Assembly (NCBI RefSeq): GCF_017873965.1 | Contig: NZ_JAGGKT010000007.1 | Location: 62,001 to 126,000, forward strand | Length of the DNA: 64,000 nt | Origin: Ammoniphilus resinae | Lineage (GTDB): Bacteria; Bacillota; Bacilli; Aneurinibacillales; RAOX-1 | Reading direction: 5' to 3' | Shown: positions 1 through 9,040 of the stretch, in pieces | Position numbering within the stretch: position 1 is the first letter of the stretch | Layout of the letters: each line of letters begins with the position of its first letter | Translations under genes and position numbers: made by a program | Notes under the pieces: model-generated | What the model was told of the DNA's origin: nothing | What the model saw: only the letters and a program-made list of their open reading frames with translations | The model's database searches: none

Positions 1-165
1 ACCCAAATTTTGGTAGGGGCACCACCCCGCGGTAAAGACAAGGAACCAAACGGGTGGATCGATCGGATGATCGATAGTCAAATAACTACAACTTCTCGTA
101 CGAGGTTGGCAACCGCTAGCAGTACAAGAAGGACAGAACCTGGCTTACAGCATTCCTTACAGCCA
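1..165 (+). ncRNA. rnpB: RNase P RNA, 3' part (cut by the window edge)
   Basis: This is the catalytic RNA of RNase P, which trims the 5' leaders of tRNA precursors. The window opens inside the conserved stretch ACCCAAATTTTGGTAGGGG, a hallmark of bacterial RNase P RNA. The 3' hallmark GACAGAACCTGGCTTACAG lies at about 132-150. Between them, the segment around CGTACGAGG and GCAGTACAAG resembles the Bacillus (type B) RNA. The exact 3' end is estimated from the short P1 strand that should follow CTTACAG. An open frame also runs through here, but it has no start and the RNA match explains the sequence better. A tRNA-Met begins about 10 bases downstream. Confidence 0.9.
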
Positions 166-175
166 TTATAAAAGT

Positions 176-252
176 GGCGGTGTAGCTCAGCTGGCTAGAG
201 CGTACGGTTCATACCCGTAAGGTCGGGGGTTCGATCCCCTTCGCCGCTACCA
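176..252 (+). tRNA. tRNA-Met (anticodon CAU)
   Basis: A full cloverleaf can be drawn. The acceptor arms are 176-182 and 242-248, closed with G-U pairs at both ends. The D-arm is GCTC/GAGC. The anticodon stem TACGG/CCGTA has loop TTCATAC with anticodon CAT at 210-212. The T-arm loop is TTCGATC. The discriminator A and CCA end are encoded at 249-252. The sequence closely resembles what I recall of the Bacillus elongator tRNA-Met. A CAT anticodon could also mean tRNA-Ile read through lysidine modification, which the DNA alone cannot exclude. Confidence 0.93.
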
Positions 253-272
253 ATTACATACGAAGATGATAT

Positions 273-303
273 TGAGGATCCCTAATGTTGGGATCCTCAT
301 TTG
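273..303 (+). terminator. Terminator after tRNA-Met
   Basis: A perfect 10-bp stem, TGAGGATCCC (273-282) with GGGATCCTCA (290-299), closes a 7-base loop and is followed by a short T run. It probably ends the rnpB-tRNA transcript. Confidence 0.7.
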
Positions 304-450
304 CATACAAAAAAAGTTCAAAATTATCCCCTATGTGTCCTATTTTTTCACTGGTAGTTTTTGCTATAATAGAATTACTCACATGCGCAAATTCATTCAC
401 ATACACTAAGTTAAACATATTCGATTATTTTCTGAGGAGGTGCCGAAGGG

Positions 451-780
451 ATGAAAATGGTAATTGCAATCATCCAGGACAGGGACTGGGTGAAGCTGTC
501 TAAAGGGCTGACGGAACACGGGTATGGTGTGACGAAGCTTTCAAGTACTGGCGGTTTTTTACGGCAAGGGAATACGACCATCATGATTGGTGTTGAAGAT
601 GAAAAGGTAGAGGATGTTTTACAGCTAATTAGGGATAATTGTAAAAAGAAAGAAATACCGATGACCCTCTATCCCCCAAGCATCACCGGTTTAAATATGA
701 CATCTCCCCCAGTAAACGTAACCGTGGGTGGGGCAACCGTATTCGTCATGAATATTGAACAATTTCATCACGTGGAATAA
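451..780 (+). CDS. darA: Cyclic-di-AMP receptor, PII-like protein DarA (YaaQ)
   Basis: This 109-residue cytosolic protein belongs to the PII-like c-di-AMP receptor family (DarA/PstA/YaaQ). In that family a homotrimer binds c-di-AMP between subunits. The start MKMVIAIIQDRDW and the segment KLSSTGGFLRQGNTTIMIGV match the family pattern, including the glycine-rich loop after the first helix. The length is normal. The start is chosen because GAGGAGG at 434-440 lies about 10 bases upstream of ATG. The gene stands alone between two hairpins. Its downstream output is not obvious from its neighbours, and partner proteins are poorly defined in the family generally. Confidence 0.9.
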   Translation: MKMVIAIIQDRDWVKLSKGLTEHGYGVTKLSSTGGFLRQGNTTIMIGVEDEKVEDVLQLIRDNCKKKEIPMTLYPPSITGLNMTSPPVNVTVGGATVFVMNIEQFHHVE

Positions 781-788
781 AATGAAAG

Positions 789-832
789 CCCTTTCTTTTC
801 TCCTTCAATGGGATAAAGGAGGGGGTTTTTAT
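789..832 (+). terminator. Probable terminator after darA
   Basis: CTCCTT (800-805) can pair with AAGGAG (816-821), then G's and TTTTT follow. Flanking CCTTT/AAAGG pairing is an alternative. The stem is short, so confidence is moderate. Confidence 0.5.
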
Positions 833-851
833 TTTCTTCAAAAAAAACCTA

Positions 852-880
852 TTGAATTTTTATTAATATTAATGCATAAT
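852..880 (+). promoter_or_regulatory. argGH promoter with ArgR-like box
   Basis: A -35-like TTGAAT (852-857) is followed after 17 bases by CATAAT (875-880). The 14-mer TGAATTTTTATTAA at 853-866 matches the ARG box consensus TGAATWWWWATTCA except for one base and covers the -35. This layout suggests repression by the arginine repressor ArgR. ArgR itself is not encoded in the window. Confidence 0.6.
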
Positions 881-963
881 ATTACACGTAGCACACAGAT
901 AAAGATTTTAGCCTAACGGCTTAAGATACTTAGATTAAATGGGATAAAGGAGAAACGATAACG

Positions 964-2217
964 ATGAGTAAAGAAAAAATCGTTCTGGCATATTCTGGTG
1001 GACTTGATACTTCTGTAGCAATCAAATGGCTACAGGATACTTATAACTTTGATGTCATTGCTGTTGCTTTGGATGTCGGCGAAGGAAAAGATCTTGAATT
1101 TGTAAAGAACAAGGCTATCCAAGTTGGGGCAATTAAATCCTATGTAGTGGATGCTAAAGAATTATTTGCGGAAGAGTTTGTACTTCCTGCGTTAAAAGCA
1201 AATGCTATGTATGAAGGAAAATATCCGGTCGTATCTGCACTCTCTCGTCCTTTGATTGCCAAAATTTTGGTTGATATCGCGAAAGAAGAAGGTGCCGTTG
1301 CCGTTGCACACGGTTGTACGGGAAAAGGAAACGACCAAGTTCGTTTTGACGTATCCTTTGCTGCACTAGACCCGAATCTTCAAATTGTCGCACCCGTTCG
1401 GGAATGGGGAATGACTCGTGATGAAGAGATTGCCTACGCGGAGAAACACGGGATTCCAATTCCTATTAATTTAGATAATCCTTACAGCATTGACCAGAAC
1501 CTTTGGGGACGTGCTTGTGAGTGTGGAGTATTGGAAGATCCTTGGGCAGAACCGCCAGCTGGCGCCTATGATCTAACAGCAGCAATTGAGGATACTCCTG
1601 ATACACCAGAGGAAATTGAAATTGAGTTTGTAGAAGGAAAGCCAGTTGCTATTAATGGAAAGCAATTGCCATTAAGCGAGCTTATTCTTGAGTTAAATCA
1701 AATCGCTGGGAAGCATGGGATTGGCCGCATTGACCACGTGGAAAACCGCCTTGTCGGAATTAAATCCCGTGAAGTTTACGAATGCCCAGGTGCAATGACC
1801 TTGATCTTGGCTCACCGTGAATTGGAGTTCCTTACCCAGCCAAGAGAGGTTGCCGGATTCAAACCAACCATTGAGCAAAAGATTTCTCAAGTCATTTACG
1901 AGGGCCTGTGGTTCTCCCCGATTATGGATGCTTTGAAGGCTTTCGTTGAAGAAACCCAAAAGTATGTTACTGGAACCATCCGCGTAAAATTGTTTAAAGG
2001 ACATGCAACGGTAGTCGGAAGAAAATCTCCGAACTCTTTATATGATAAAGAACTTGCTACTTATGGCGCAGAAGATTCATTTGACCATAAAGCAGCGATT
2101 GGATTTATTAAACTATGGGGAATGCCAACCAAGGTGTTTTCGCAAATCAACCGCGACAGATTGGAAAATGCACCAAAGGCGGTTATCATCGATAAGAAAG
2201 AAGCGGTGACACAATAA
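964..2217 (+). CDS. argG: Argininosuccinate synthase
   Basis: ArgG joins citrulline and aspartate in an ATP-dependent step of arginine synthesis in the cytosol. The ATP-pyrophosphatase loop SGGLDTS is at residues 11-17. The family segments [13 protein letters not shown] and [13 protein letters not shown] follow. The 417-residue length is close to the usual 400. GGAGAAACG lies just upstream of ATG. The stop codon overlaps the argH start by one base (TAATG), so the two are translationally coupled. An ArgR-like box lies about 100 bases upstream. Confidence 0.97.
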   Translation: MSKEKIVLAYSGGLDTSVAIKWLQDTYNFDVIAVALDVGEGKDLEFVKNKAIQVGAIKSYVVDAKELFAEEFVLPALKANAMYEGKYPVVSALSRPLIAKILVDIAKEEGAVAVAHGCTGKGNDQVRFDVSFAALDPNLQIVAPVREWGMTRDEEIAYAEKHGIPIPINLDNPYSIDQNLWGRACECGVLEDPWAEPPAGAYDLTAAIEDTPDTPEEIEIEFVEGKPVAINGKQLPLSELILELNQIAGKHGIGRIDHVENRLVGIKSREVYECPGAMTLILAHRELEFLTQPREVAGFKPTIEQKISQVIYEGLWFSPIMDALKAFVEETQKYVTGTIRVKLFKGHATVVGRKSPNSLYDKELATYGAEDSFDHKAAIGFIKLWGMPTKVFSQINRDRLENAPKAVIIDKKEAVTQ

Positions 2218-3638
2218 TGAAATTATGGGGCGGTCGTTTTACAAAAGCTACAGATAAACTAGTGGAAGAATACACCGCCTCCATTTTCTTTGATCAGCAG
2301 CTGGCGAAGGAAGATATTAACGGCAGCTTGGCCCATGTGACTATGCTTGGAAAATGTGACATCCTCCCCCAAGAGGATGTCAATGTCATTAAGGCAGGTT
2401 TAAAGAAGGTGGCGGCAAAGATTGAAAACGGTGAAGTGGAATTTACCGTTTCTAATGAAGATATTCATATGAATATCGAAAAGCTTTTAATTGAAGAAGT
2501 GGGACCGGTTGGCGGGAAACTGCACACGGGAAGAAGCCGGAACGATCAAGTTGCATTGGACATGCATTTATATTTGCGTGAGCAAGTGATTGAATTGGTG
2601 GATTTGATTAGTCGTCTGCAGGATTCCCTCATTGAGCAAGCAAAGGATAATGTGGATACCGTATTACCGGGGTATACTCACCTTCAGCGTGCACAGCCCA
2701 TTTTATTTGCACACCATCTGATGGCTTATGTTGCTATGCTGCAGCGAGATGCGGAGCGCTTGATGGATGGTTGGAAAAGAATCAATGTACTGCCATTGGG
2801 GGCTGGTGCGCTCGCTGGGACAACCTTCCCGATCGATCGAGAATACGTAGCAGAGCTGCTGAAATTTGATGGGGTGTATATGAATAGCCTTGATTCGGTA
2901 AGTGATCGTGATTTTATCGTGGAATTTTTATCCGGATCAGCCTTGCTAATGACTCATCTTTCCCGCTTGTGTGAAGAGCTAGTGCTGTGGTCTAGCAATG
3001 AGTTCGCGTTTGTCGAGTTGGATGATGCCTTCTGTACCGGAAGTAGTATCATGCCGCAAAAGAAAAATCCCGATGTCGCCGAATTGGTCCGTGGAAAAAC
3101 GGGACGTGTCTACGGAAATCTGGTTGGCTTGTTAACCGTTTTGAAGGCACTTCCGTTGGCTTATAACAAAGATATGCAGGAAGACAAAGAAGGCATGTTT
3201 GACACCGTGAAAACCTTGCACGGAGCCCTTTCCTTATTTATTCCGATGATCGCAACCATGAAAGTCCGCAAGGAAAACATGAGAAAAGCGGTAACGCAAG
3301 ACTTCTCCAATGCAACGGATCTGGCTGATTACTTGGTGAATAAAGGTTTGCCATTCCGCCAAGCACATGAAGTTGTAGGGAAAACCGTCCTCTATTGCAT
3401 CCAGCAAAATAAATTCTTGTTGGACTTGGATTTGGAGGAGTACAAGCAGTTTTCGCCTCTGTTTGAGGAAGATATTTATGCAGCCCTCGACATCGATCAA
3501 GTAGTCAATGCGCGTGATGTTCTAGGTGGGACAGCGAAGCCGCAGGTGATTAAACAGATCGAATATATGCAGCAATTGAAAAAGGCAACTGATAACTGGG
3601 TTGCCGAGCACCGTCAAAAGGTGCAGGTAGAGCTTTAG
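2217..3638 (+). CDS. argH: Argininosuccinate lyase
   Basis: ArgH splits argininosuccinate into arginine and fumarate, the last step of arginine synthesis. It belongs to the fumarase/aspartase superfamily. The substrate-loop signature [12 protein letters not shown] is near residues 274-285, and [10 protein letters not shown] is near residue 105. The N-terminus MKLWGGRF is typical of the family. At 473 residues it is slightly longer than most. It overlaps argG by one base and is followed by a strong terminator, so argGH forms a two-gene operon. Confidence 0.97.
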   Translation: MKLWGGRFTKATDKLVEEYTASIFFDQQLAKEDINGSLAHVTMLGKCDILPQEDVNVIKAGLKKVAAKIENGEVEFTVSNEDIHMNIEKLLIEEVGPVGGKLHTGRSRNDQVALDMHLYLREQVIELVDLISRLQDSLIEQAKDNVDTVLPGYTHLQRAQPILFAHHLMAYVAMLQRDAERLMDGWKRINVLPLGAGALAGTTFPIDREYVAELLKFDGVYMNSLDSVSDRDFIVEFLSGSALLMTHLSRLCEELVLWSSNEFAFVELDDAFCTGSSIMPQKKNPDVAELVRGKTGRVYGNLVGLLTVLKALPLAYNKDMQEDKEGMFDTVKTLHGALSLFIPMIATMKVRKENMRKAVTQDFSNATDLADYLVNKGLPFRQAHEVVGKTVLYCIQQNKFLLDLDLEEYKQFSPLFEEDIYAALDIDQVVNARDVLGGTAKPQVIKQIEYMQQLKKATDNWVAEHRQKVQVEL

Positions 3639-3644
3639 TGAACA

Positions 3645-3681
3645 AAAAAGGGCCTATCCTAACGAGGATAAGGCCCTTTTT
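3645..3681 (+). terminator. Terminator of argGH
   Basis: GGGCCTATCCT pairs with AGGATAAGGCCC, with one bulged A and a 4-base AACG loop. It is flanked by an A run and followed by TTTTT, then a second T run. Confidence 0.88.
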
Positions 3682-3720
3682 GCTTTTTTGAAGGAGTAGC
3701 CTCTTTCCAGCAGTTGAGTT

Positions 3721-3908
3721 ATAGCGGAAAACTTTTCCGTTAACTTTGATTTTTGGATGGATTTAGGCTAAATAAGGGAAAATTATTCCGTTATGGAGAA
3801 GTGTACCGACGTAAAATCGACTAGGTCATCTAAATAGCGGAAAAAAATTCCGCTAGTATGGTTTAGCAAACCGGATTTTCTTGAATAACGGAAATTTTTT
3901 CCGTTATT
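3721..3908. repeat. Cluster A of four CGGAAA...TTTCCG palindromes
   Basis: Four imperfect palindromes of the form ATAGCGGAAAA/TTTTCCGTTAT occupy this gap. Their 15-base cores are 3725-3739, 3776-3790, 3838-3852 and 3889-3903, so centre spacings are 51, 62 and 51 bases. The same four-palindrome arrangement with identical spacings recurs at 18.80-18.98 kb. The segments between palindromes are about half identical between the two clusters. No open frame is convincing. The rest of the gap up to 4191 is AT-rich and presumably holds the promoter of the next gene. Confidence 0.85.
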
Positions 3909-4191
3909 GAGGTGCCCCGAAATCCCATTTAGTTTTCCTGCCTCCATCCGGCCAACAAAGAGAAAAAGGATAAGTACTTTACTATAACAAGTCTAGATTT
4001 TGTAACAAAAGGGAAGAATGTATCTATAGATTGAAGGAGATGCATTAAACATATCGAATATATGGGGATATAGAAAAGTTTTTGGGCTGAAATCGGGAAT
4101 TACTTTTAATTCGAAGCATATAGATAGAATGCACGGTAAAATTTGGGAGAAGTCAGAATAGATAACGAAGTGTTTAGGGAGGAATCTGTTC

Positions 4192-4386
4192 ATGGTGTCA
4201 ATGCCAAGTGAAACCTCATCCAAATTAAACTTGGATTTGTTATTAGAAGAAATATATACGCTTCGACTCCATTTGAATGAATTAAGTCGTGATATGGGCA
4301 ATTTGACACATCCCAAATTAGTTGAAGTTAGCCAGCTGCTTGATCAAAAATTAAACAGCTATAATCAAATATCCTTACGACGTTAA
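4192..4386 (+). CDS. Spo0E-like sporulation regulatory protein (aspartyl-phosphate phosphatase)
   Basis: This is a small protein of 64 residues. In Spo0E-family members, a two-helix hairpin removes phosphate from Spo0A~P and so delays sporulation. The signature is visible as LRLHLNELS in helix 1 and VEVSQLLDQKLNSY in helix 2, matching the family S-x-x-L-D core (SQLLD at about residues 47-51). GGGAGG lies about 9 bases before ATG, which supports the start. The ATG at 4201 is a possible alternative. It is monocistronic, with a terminator directly behind it. Confidence 0.82.
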   Translation: MVSMPSETSSKLNLDLLLEEIYTLRLHLNELSRDMGNLTHPKLVEVSQLLDQKLNSYNQISLRR

Positions 4387-4411
4387 AATACCCAATGTTG
4401 GGTATTTTTTT
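4385..4411 (+). terminator. Terminator after the spo0E-like gene
   Basis: AAAATACCCA pairs perfectly with TGGGTATTTT around a 4-base ATGT loop, followed by a T run. Confidence 0.88.
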
Positions 4412-4473
4412 ATGTTCAATGATTTTAATTATACATTCCAACTTCTAACCTATATCGCCAACAATCACTGTTT

Positions 4474-4482
4474 TGTTATAAT
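4474..4482 (+). promoter_or_regulatory. Extended -10 promoter, likely for ftsEX
   Basis: TGTTATAAT is a perfect -10 hexamer with the extended TGn element. No good -35 is seen at the right distance. It lies about 150 bases before ftsE. Confidence 0.5.
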
Positions 4483-4630
4483 ATTAAAGGCTTATCATGG
4501 CGGATACTGTCATTTCCTAGGAAATATTAGGGGATTAGGCAGGAATTTGCTAGGAAACTGTCGAAAAAAGCATGAGATGGAAAATGAGGTGTTTGCAACC
4601 ATCTCAGAAGGAAAAAGCAGGTGACTTTAA

Positions 4631-5317
4631 GTGATAGAAATGTTAGACGTTTGGAAAACATACCCGAATGGAACGAATGCACTGGAAGGCATTAATGTAA
4701 AAATCGAAAAAGGTGAATTTGTCTATGTTGTTGGACCAAGCGGTGCAGGGAAGTCTACCTTCATTAAGTTGATGTATCGTGAGGAAAAGCCTACTAAAGG
4801 GACAATTCTATTAAATGGTTTCAATATATCAAAATTAAAAGAAAGACAGATTCCTAAAGTACGCCGCAGCATTGGGGTTGTTTTTCAGGACTATAAGCTG
4901 CTTCCGAAAATGAATGTCTATGAAAATGTAGCTTTCGCCATGGAAGTTGTGGAGGCGACGAAGAAACAAACCAAACCGAGAGTTCTTGAAATGCTGGAAT
5001 TGGTCAAATTGAAAAACAAACTGCGATCCTATCCATCTGAACTTTCTGGTGGTGAGCAGCAGCGAGTGTCAATCGCTCGGGCGCTTGTTAACAGTCCAGG
5101 AACGATTATTGCCGATGAACCTACAGGGAACCTTGATCCAGAGACCTCTTGGGAGATTATGCGAATCTTTGAAGAAATTAATCTGCGCGGTACGACCGTG
5201 GTGATGGCAACGCACAATCGAGAGATTGTCAACACGCTGAGAAAACGAGTGATTGCCATTGAAGGTGGCCGGATTGCCCGTGACCAACAGAGGGGGGAAT
5301 ACGGCTATGAAGGTTAG
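4631..5317 (+). CDS. ftsE: Cell division ATP-binding protein FtsE
   Basis: FtsE is the ATPase of the FtsEX complex, which relays ATP hydrolysis across the membrane to activate peptidoglycan hydrolases. It shows Walker A GPSGAGKST (residues 35-43), the ABC signature LSGGEQQRV (near 138) and Walker B with IIADEPTGNLD. The 228-residue length is normal. Translation starts at GTG 4631, preceded by AGGTGA. The gene overlaps ftsX by 11 bases, and the hydrolase gene follows, so cell-wall cleavage is the likely output. Confidence 0.96.
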   Translation: MIEMLDVWKTYPNGTNALEGINVKIEKGEFVYVVGPSGAGKSTFIKLMYREEKPTKGTILLNGFNISKLKERQIPKVRRSIGVVFQDYKLLPKMNVYENVAFAMEVVEATKKQTKPRVLEMLELVKLKNKLRSYPSELSGGEQQRVSIARALVNSPGTIIADEPTGNLDPETSWEIMRIFEEINLRGTTVVMATHNREIVNTLRKRVIAIEGGRIARDQQRGEYGYEG

Positions 5318-6200
5318 AACAATGGGGCGACATCTGCGGGAAGGTTCTCGGAATATTACCCGGAATGGATGGATGTCATTTGCCTCCATGAGCTCAGTCG
5401 CTATTACCTTGTTTATTCTAGGCGTTTTCCTCCTATTGGCCCTCAATGTCAACCATATTGCGAATGTGGTTGAAAGACAGGTGGAAATTCGCGTCTTTGT
5501 AAAACAGGGTGTTGAGAAAGTCGAAGTAGACAAGCTGGCCGAGAAGTTAAAGGACTTTTCCCAAGTAGAATCCGTTACTTTTATTCCGAAAGAAGAAGGC
5601 CTGGAGAATTTCAAAAAAAGTTTCGGGGACAAAGCTTACTGGTTTGAAGGATTAGAAAAAGAAAATCCACTATCTGATGAATTTGTCGTGAAAACGAAAG
5701 ACCCGGTCGAAACGGAAATGGTTGCCGAACGGATCAAAAACCTTCCATATGTGGAAAGTGTAAACTACGCCAAGGATATGATTAAAAAACTGTTTACGAT
5801 TACCACGATGATTCGGAATGTAGGGATTGGCTTCATAGTAGCACTTGCTTTTACGGCGATGTTTTTGATTGCCAACACGATCAAATTGACGATCGTTGCT
5901 CGACGCAGGGAAATAGAGATTATGAAATTGGTTGGAGCCACGAATTCTTTTATCCGCTGGCCTTTCTTTATTGAAGGACTATTAATGGGCGGTTTGGGTT
6001 CGGTTGTTCCTATTCTTTTGCTGCTTCTGGGCTATCGCTATTTAATAGATTTGGTTCAGGTGGATTTGAATTTATACTTCCTAGATTTACTCCCGCTCAA
6101 TCCGCTGGCCTGGCAGCTCTCTGTTTTGCTCATGGGAATTGGCGCTTTTATCGGAGTTTGGGGAAGCATGATGTCCGTGCGCCGTTTCTTAAAAGTATAG
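5307..6200 (+). CDS. ftsX: Cell division protein FtsX (permease-like)
   Basis: FtsX is the membrane partner of FtsE. It has four transmembrane segments and a large extracellular loop that binds a hydrolase or its activator. The sequence shows one N-terminal membrane helix (about residues 25-50), an extracellular domain, then three C-terminal helices including the ARRREIEIMKLVGATNSFI region typical of FtsX/MacB permeases. The start at 5307 is preferred because AGGGGGG at 5291-5297 is correctly spaced. An upstream in-frame start would have no ribosome site. The length is then 297 residues, as usual. It is translationally coupled to ftsE. Confidence 0.95.
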   Translation: MKVRTMGRHLREGSRNITRNGWMSFASMSSVAITLFILGVFLLLALNVNHIANVVERQVEIRVFVKQGVEKVEVDKLAEKLKDFSQVESVTFIPKEEGLENFKKSFGDKAYWFEGLEKENPLSDEFVVKTKDPVETEMVAERIKNLPYVESVNYAKDMIKKLFTITTMIRNVGIGFIVALAFTAMFLIANTIKLTIVARRREIEIMKLVGATNSFIRWPFFIEGLLMGGLGSVVPILLLLLGYRYLIDLVQVDLNLYFLDLLPLNPLAWQLSVLLMGIGAFIGVWGSMMSVRRFLKV

Positions 6201-6216
6201 AATCTGGGAGGGGAAT

Positions 6217-7395
6217 ATGAAAAAATTACCTTTGTTGACTGCCACCGTGCTTGCCGCGGGTGTTCTTCTGCCTTGGCATGGACAAGCTGCAAGTTCGCTG
6301 GATCAGCTCAATCAACGAATTTCTTCGCTAAAAAAAGAGCAGAGCAATGCATCAAACCAGATTTCAACAATAGAAAACCGCATTCAGGCAATCGAAGGAC
6401 AGAAAAATCAGGTCAAGCAGGATATTATGCACATTGATCTGAAATTAAACGAAACGCAGGAACGAATTCAAGAGTTGGATTTGCAAATTGATACAACAAC
6501 CCTAAAAGCACAGGAAGCCGCAGTACAGCTTGACGCAGCAATGAAACGGGTAGAAGAACGGAATGATTTGTTGAGGACAAGGGTAAAGGTAATGTATGAA
6601 ATGGGTGACGTTTCTTACCTTGAAGTCTTGTTGGGATCCACCGATTTTGGGGATTTCTTAAATCGACTGCACGCTGTAAACCTTATTATTAATCAAGATA
6701 CGAAGATCTTAGAAGATAATATTAAAGATAAGGAAACGATTGCTCTAAAAAAGAAAGAAGTCGATGATTACTTATCAAAGCTTCAAGGGTACTACGCAGC
6801 TGCAGAAGAGTTGAAAGCAGATTTGAAAAAACAGCAAAAAGAGCGTACGGTTTTTATGGCGCAGCTTGAAAAAGAAGAGGGAGAACTAGAAGAAATCAAG
6901 GAAGAACATGAACAAGCGATGCTAGCCCTCGTCCAAGAAATGAAAGCAGCATTGTACGAGAAAAACAAGCTGCTGAGTCAACGGAAATTTACCGGTGGCA
7001 AGTTTGCTTGGCCTGCTCCAGACCTAACCAGAATCACCTCTTACTTTGGAAATCGCAAGGATCCATTTACCGGAAAAGCTAGCGGTCATAGCGGAATGGA
7101 TATCGCCGGTCCGCAAGGAAGCACGATCGTCGCAGCCGCGGATGGAACCGTCATTGTATCAGGCTATGTGAGGGGATATGGAAACTGTATCATTATTGAT
7201 CACGGTGGCGGAATCTCTACTTTATACGGTCATATTCGGGAAGGCGGTCTGATGGTAAAGCAAGGGCAGGAAGTGAAAAAAGGAGATAAGATTGCGGAAG
7301 TGGGGTCAACAGGAAGATCAACAGGTCCACATCTTCACTTTACGGTTCTCAAGGGCAATACGGAGGTTGATCCGATGGGATATTTGAAAAATTAG
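6217..7395 (+). CDS. EnvC/PcsB-like coiled-coil murein hydrolase with M23 (LytM) domain
   Basis: This exported 392-residue protein has a signal peptide (MKKLPLL...GQAASS). Two long coiled-coil stretches follow (about residues 25-120 and 150-260), then a C-terminal peptidase M23 domain. The zinc-site motifs are intact: HSGMDIA (HxxxD) and GPHLHF (HxH). Such coiled coils in EnvC and PcsB dock onto the FtsX loop, and the position directly behind ftsEX supports the same job. An intact zinc site suggests it cleaves cross-bridges itself rather than only activating another enzyme. GGGAGGGG precedes the ATG. Confidence 0.9.
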   Translation: MKKLPLLTATVLAAGVLLPWHGQAASSLDQLNQRISSLKKEQSNASNQISTIENRIQAIEGQKNQVKQDIMHIDLKLNETQERIQELDLQIDTTTLKAQEAAVQLDAAMKRVEERNDLLRTRVKVMYEMGDVSYLEVLLGSTDFGDFLNRLHAVNLIINQDTKILEDNIKDKETIALKKKEVDDYLSKLQGYYAAAEELKADLKKQQKERTVFMAQLEKEEGELEEIKEEHEQAMLALVQEMKAALYEKNKLLSQRKFTGGKFAWPAPDLTRITSYFGNRKDPFTGKASGHSGMDIAGPQGSTIVAAADGTVIVSGYVRGYGNCIIIDHGGGISTLYGHIREGGLMVKQGQEVKKGDKIAEVGSTGRSTGPHLHFTVLKGNTEVDPMGYLKN

Positions 7396-7526
7396 CGATG
7401 AAACTGCTATCCTGAACATAACTCCGAAATGTATATGTTCATAACCATCAAGGGGCCATCATATACTACTAGGGACAAACTAAGGTGGCTTCAATTATGG
7501 TAGAAAGGTGGTGTAAGGGATTGCAG

Positions 7527-9002
7527 ATGAAAGGACGCACGTTGGTAGCGCTGATTGGAATTACCATCGTAGTAAGCAGCCTGCTGACATATGCAGCAAC
7601 CGATTCCGAAAAGGGCTTTCTTCGGGGAATGTTGGGACAAATAGGTCCTACTAAGGAGCAAGGAACAAATAGTAATCCCCAGAATGCTGAACAAGCAGCT
7701 AGTCTAAAGAAAGTGTATGAAATTTATGGACTCATCCAGGATAATTATCTAGAAGATGTGGATCAACAAAAGCTTATTGATGGCGCAATTAATGGGATGA
7801 TTAATGCTTTGGGTGATCCATACACCGTTTATATGGATCCTAAATCGGCGGAGCAATTCAATCAGTCTATATCCTCTTCTTTTCAAGGGATTGGCGCGGA
7901 AGTAACGATGGAAGGCGGCAAAGTTACCATCGTTTCTCCATTTAAAGGATCCCCTGCAGAAAAGGCAGGTCTACGGCCGAAGGATCAAATTATTAGTGTG
8001 AATGGTGAAACATTAGAAGGATTGGATCTCTATCAAGCTGTCCTGAAGATACGAGGGCCGAAGGGTTCAGAAGCGGAGTTAAATGTTTTACGCCCAGGAA
8101 TTTCTGATCCGCTCACGGTTACTGTAGTTCGTGACGATATTCCGCTAGAAACGGTTTATGCGGAAACGATTCAGAAGGATGGACATACTTTTGGGAAAAT
8201 TGAAGTGGCCCAATTCTCCACAGATACAGCTGCGCACTTTAAAGAACAATTGGAAAAAATGGAACAGCAGCAGGTTGATGGATTGATCATTGATTTGCGT
8301 GGAGACCCGGGAGGACTGTTGCCCGCAGTAGTGGAAATGTCACAAATGCTCATTGCAAAGGATAAGCCGATTTTGCAATTGGAAGATCCGCAAGGAAATC
8401 GTGAAGTGGTGAAGTCAACAATTGATGGGAAGAAATCCTATCCAATCACCGTACTTGTAGATAAAGGTAGTGCCAGTGCTTCAGAAATTATGGCTGCCGC
8501 ATTAAAAGAAAATGGCTATAAATTGGTCGGACAGCACACCTTTGGGAAAGGAACCGTACAAAACACGGTTGAACTTGGTGATAAAAGCCAGGTGAAAATG
8601 ACTATCGCCAAATGGCTGACCCCAACAGGTGAATGGATTCATAAAAAGGGAATTGAACCGAGTATTTCGATTGAACAGCCGAAATACTTCCTAGCCGCAC
8701 CGATCGACGTGAAAAAGGGTTCCTTGCAATTTGACCAGAACAGCGAATCAGTAAAGAACTTGCAAGTCATTCTAGACGGCCTCGGGTTCCCACCAGGAAG
8801 AACGGATGGTTATTTCGATCAAAAAACAGAGACCGCTGTGAAGGCATTCCAGAAACTTAACAATCTATCCATGACTGGAAAGGTTGATCAAAAAACTGCA
8901 CAGTTACTACAAGATCAACTAATCAAAAAGATTCAAGAACCGGCTAACGACTTGCAACTTCAAGCTGCGATCCAGGTTTTGCTAGAACAGGTAAAAAAAT
9001 AA
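7527..9002 (+). CDS. ctpB: S41 carboxyl-terminal processing protease, CtpB-like
   Basis: This is a membrane-anchored serine protease of about 491 residues. An N-terminal signal anchor (TLVALIGITIVVSSLLTYA) is followed by a PDZ domain (around GSPAEKAGLRPKDQIISVNG). The S41 catalytic core has the serine in GSASASE and the lysine in TFGKGTVQN. A C-terminal peptidoglycan-binding repeat (VKNLQVILDGLGFPP...TAVKAFQKLNNL) ends the protein. In B. subtilis CtpB cleaves SpoIVFA during sporulation, and the locus next to ftsEX is conserved. ATG 7527 is favoured by AAGGGA six bases upstream. TTG 7521 and GTG 7485 are alternatives. Confidence 0.9.
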   Translation: MKGRTLVALIGITIVVSSLLTYAATDSEKGFLRGMLGQIGPTKEQGTNSNPQNAEQAASLKKVYEIYGLIQDNYLEDVDQQKLIDGAINGMINALGDPYTVYMDPKSAEQFNQSISSSFQGIGAEVTMEGGKVTIVSPFKGSPAEKAGLRPKDQIISVNGETLEGLDLYQAVLKIRGPKGSEAELNVLRPGISDPLTVTVVRDDIPLETVYAETIQKDGHTFGKIEVAQFSTDTAAHFKEQLEKMEQQQVDGLIIDLRGDPGGLLPAVVEMSQMLIAKDKPILQLEDPQGNREVVKSTIDGKKSYPITVLVDKGSASASEIMAAALKENGYKLVGQHTFGKGTVQNTVELGDKSQVKMTIAKWLTPTGEWIHKKGIEPSISIEQPKYFLAAPIDVKKGSLQFDQNSESVKNLQVILDGLGFPPGRTDGYFDQKTETAVKAFQKLNNLSMTGKVDQKTAQLLQDQLIKKIQEPANDLQLQAAIQVLLEQVKK

Positions 9003-9040
9003 TCCCGAAATAGAGAAGGGAACAAGGGAATTTATGTAGA

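Noticed and set aside
1-171. Open frame reaching the left edge and ending TAA at 169-171
   Set aside because: The DNA matches conserved RNase P RNA segments, so the frame is accidental.
285-503. 72-residue plus-strand frame overlapping the darA start
   Set aside because: It begins inside a terminator hairpin, has no ribosome site, and overlaps darA out of frame.
3993-4316. 107-residue minus-strand frame opposite the spo0E-like gene
   Set aside because: It is antisense to a recognisable Spo0E-family gene and shows no motif or ribosome site.
4412-4624. 70-residue frame just before ftsE
   Set aside because: It contains the presumed ftsE promoter and has an atypical composition and no ribosome site.
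7441-7470. Sporulation-sigma promoter (CATATACTA) before ctpB
   Set aside because: The -10 resembles sigma-K or sigma-E sites, but no matching -35 lies at the right distance.
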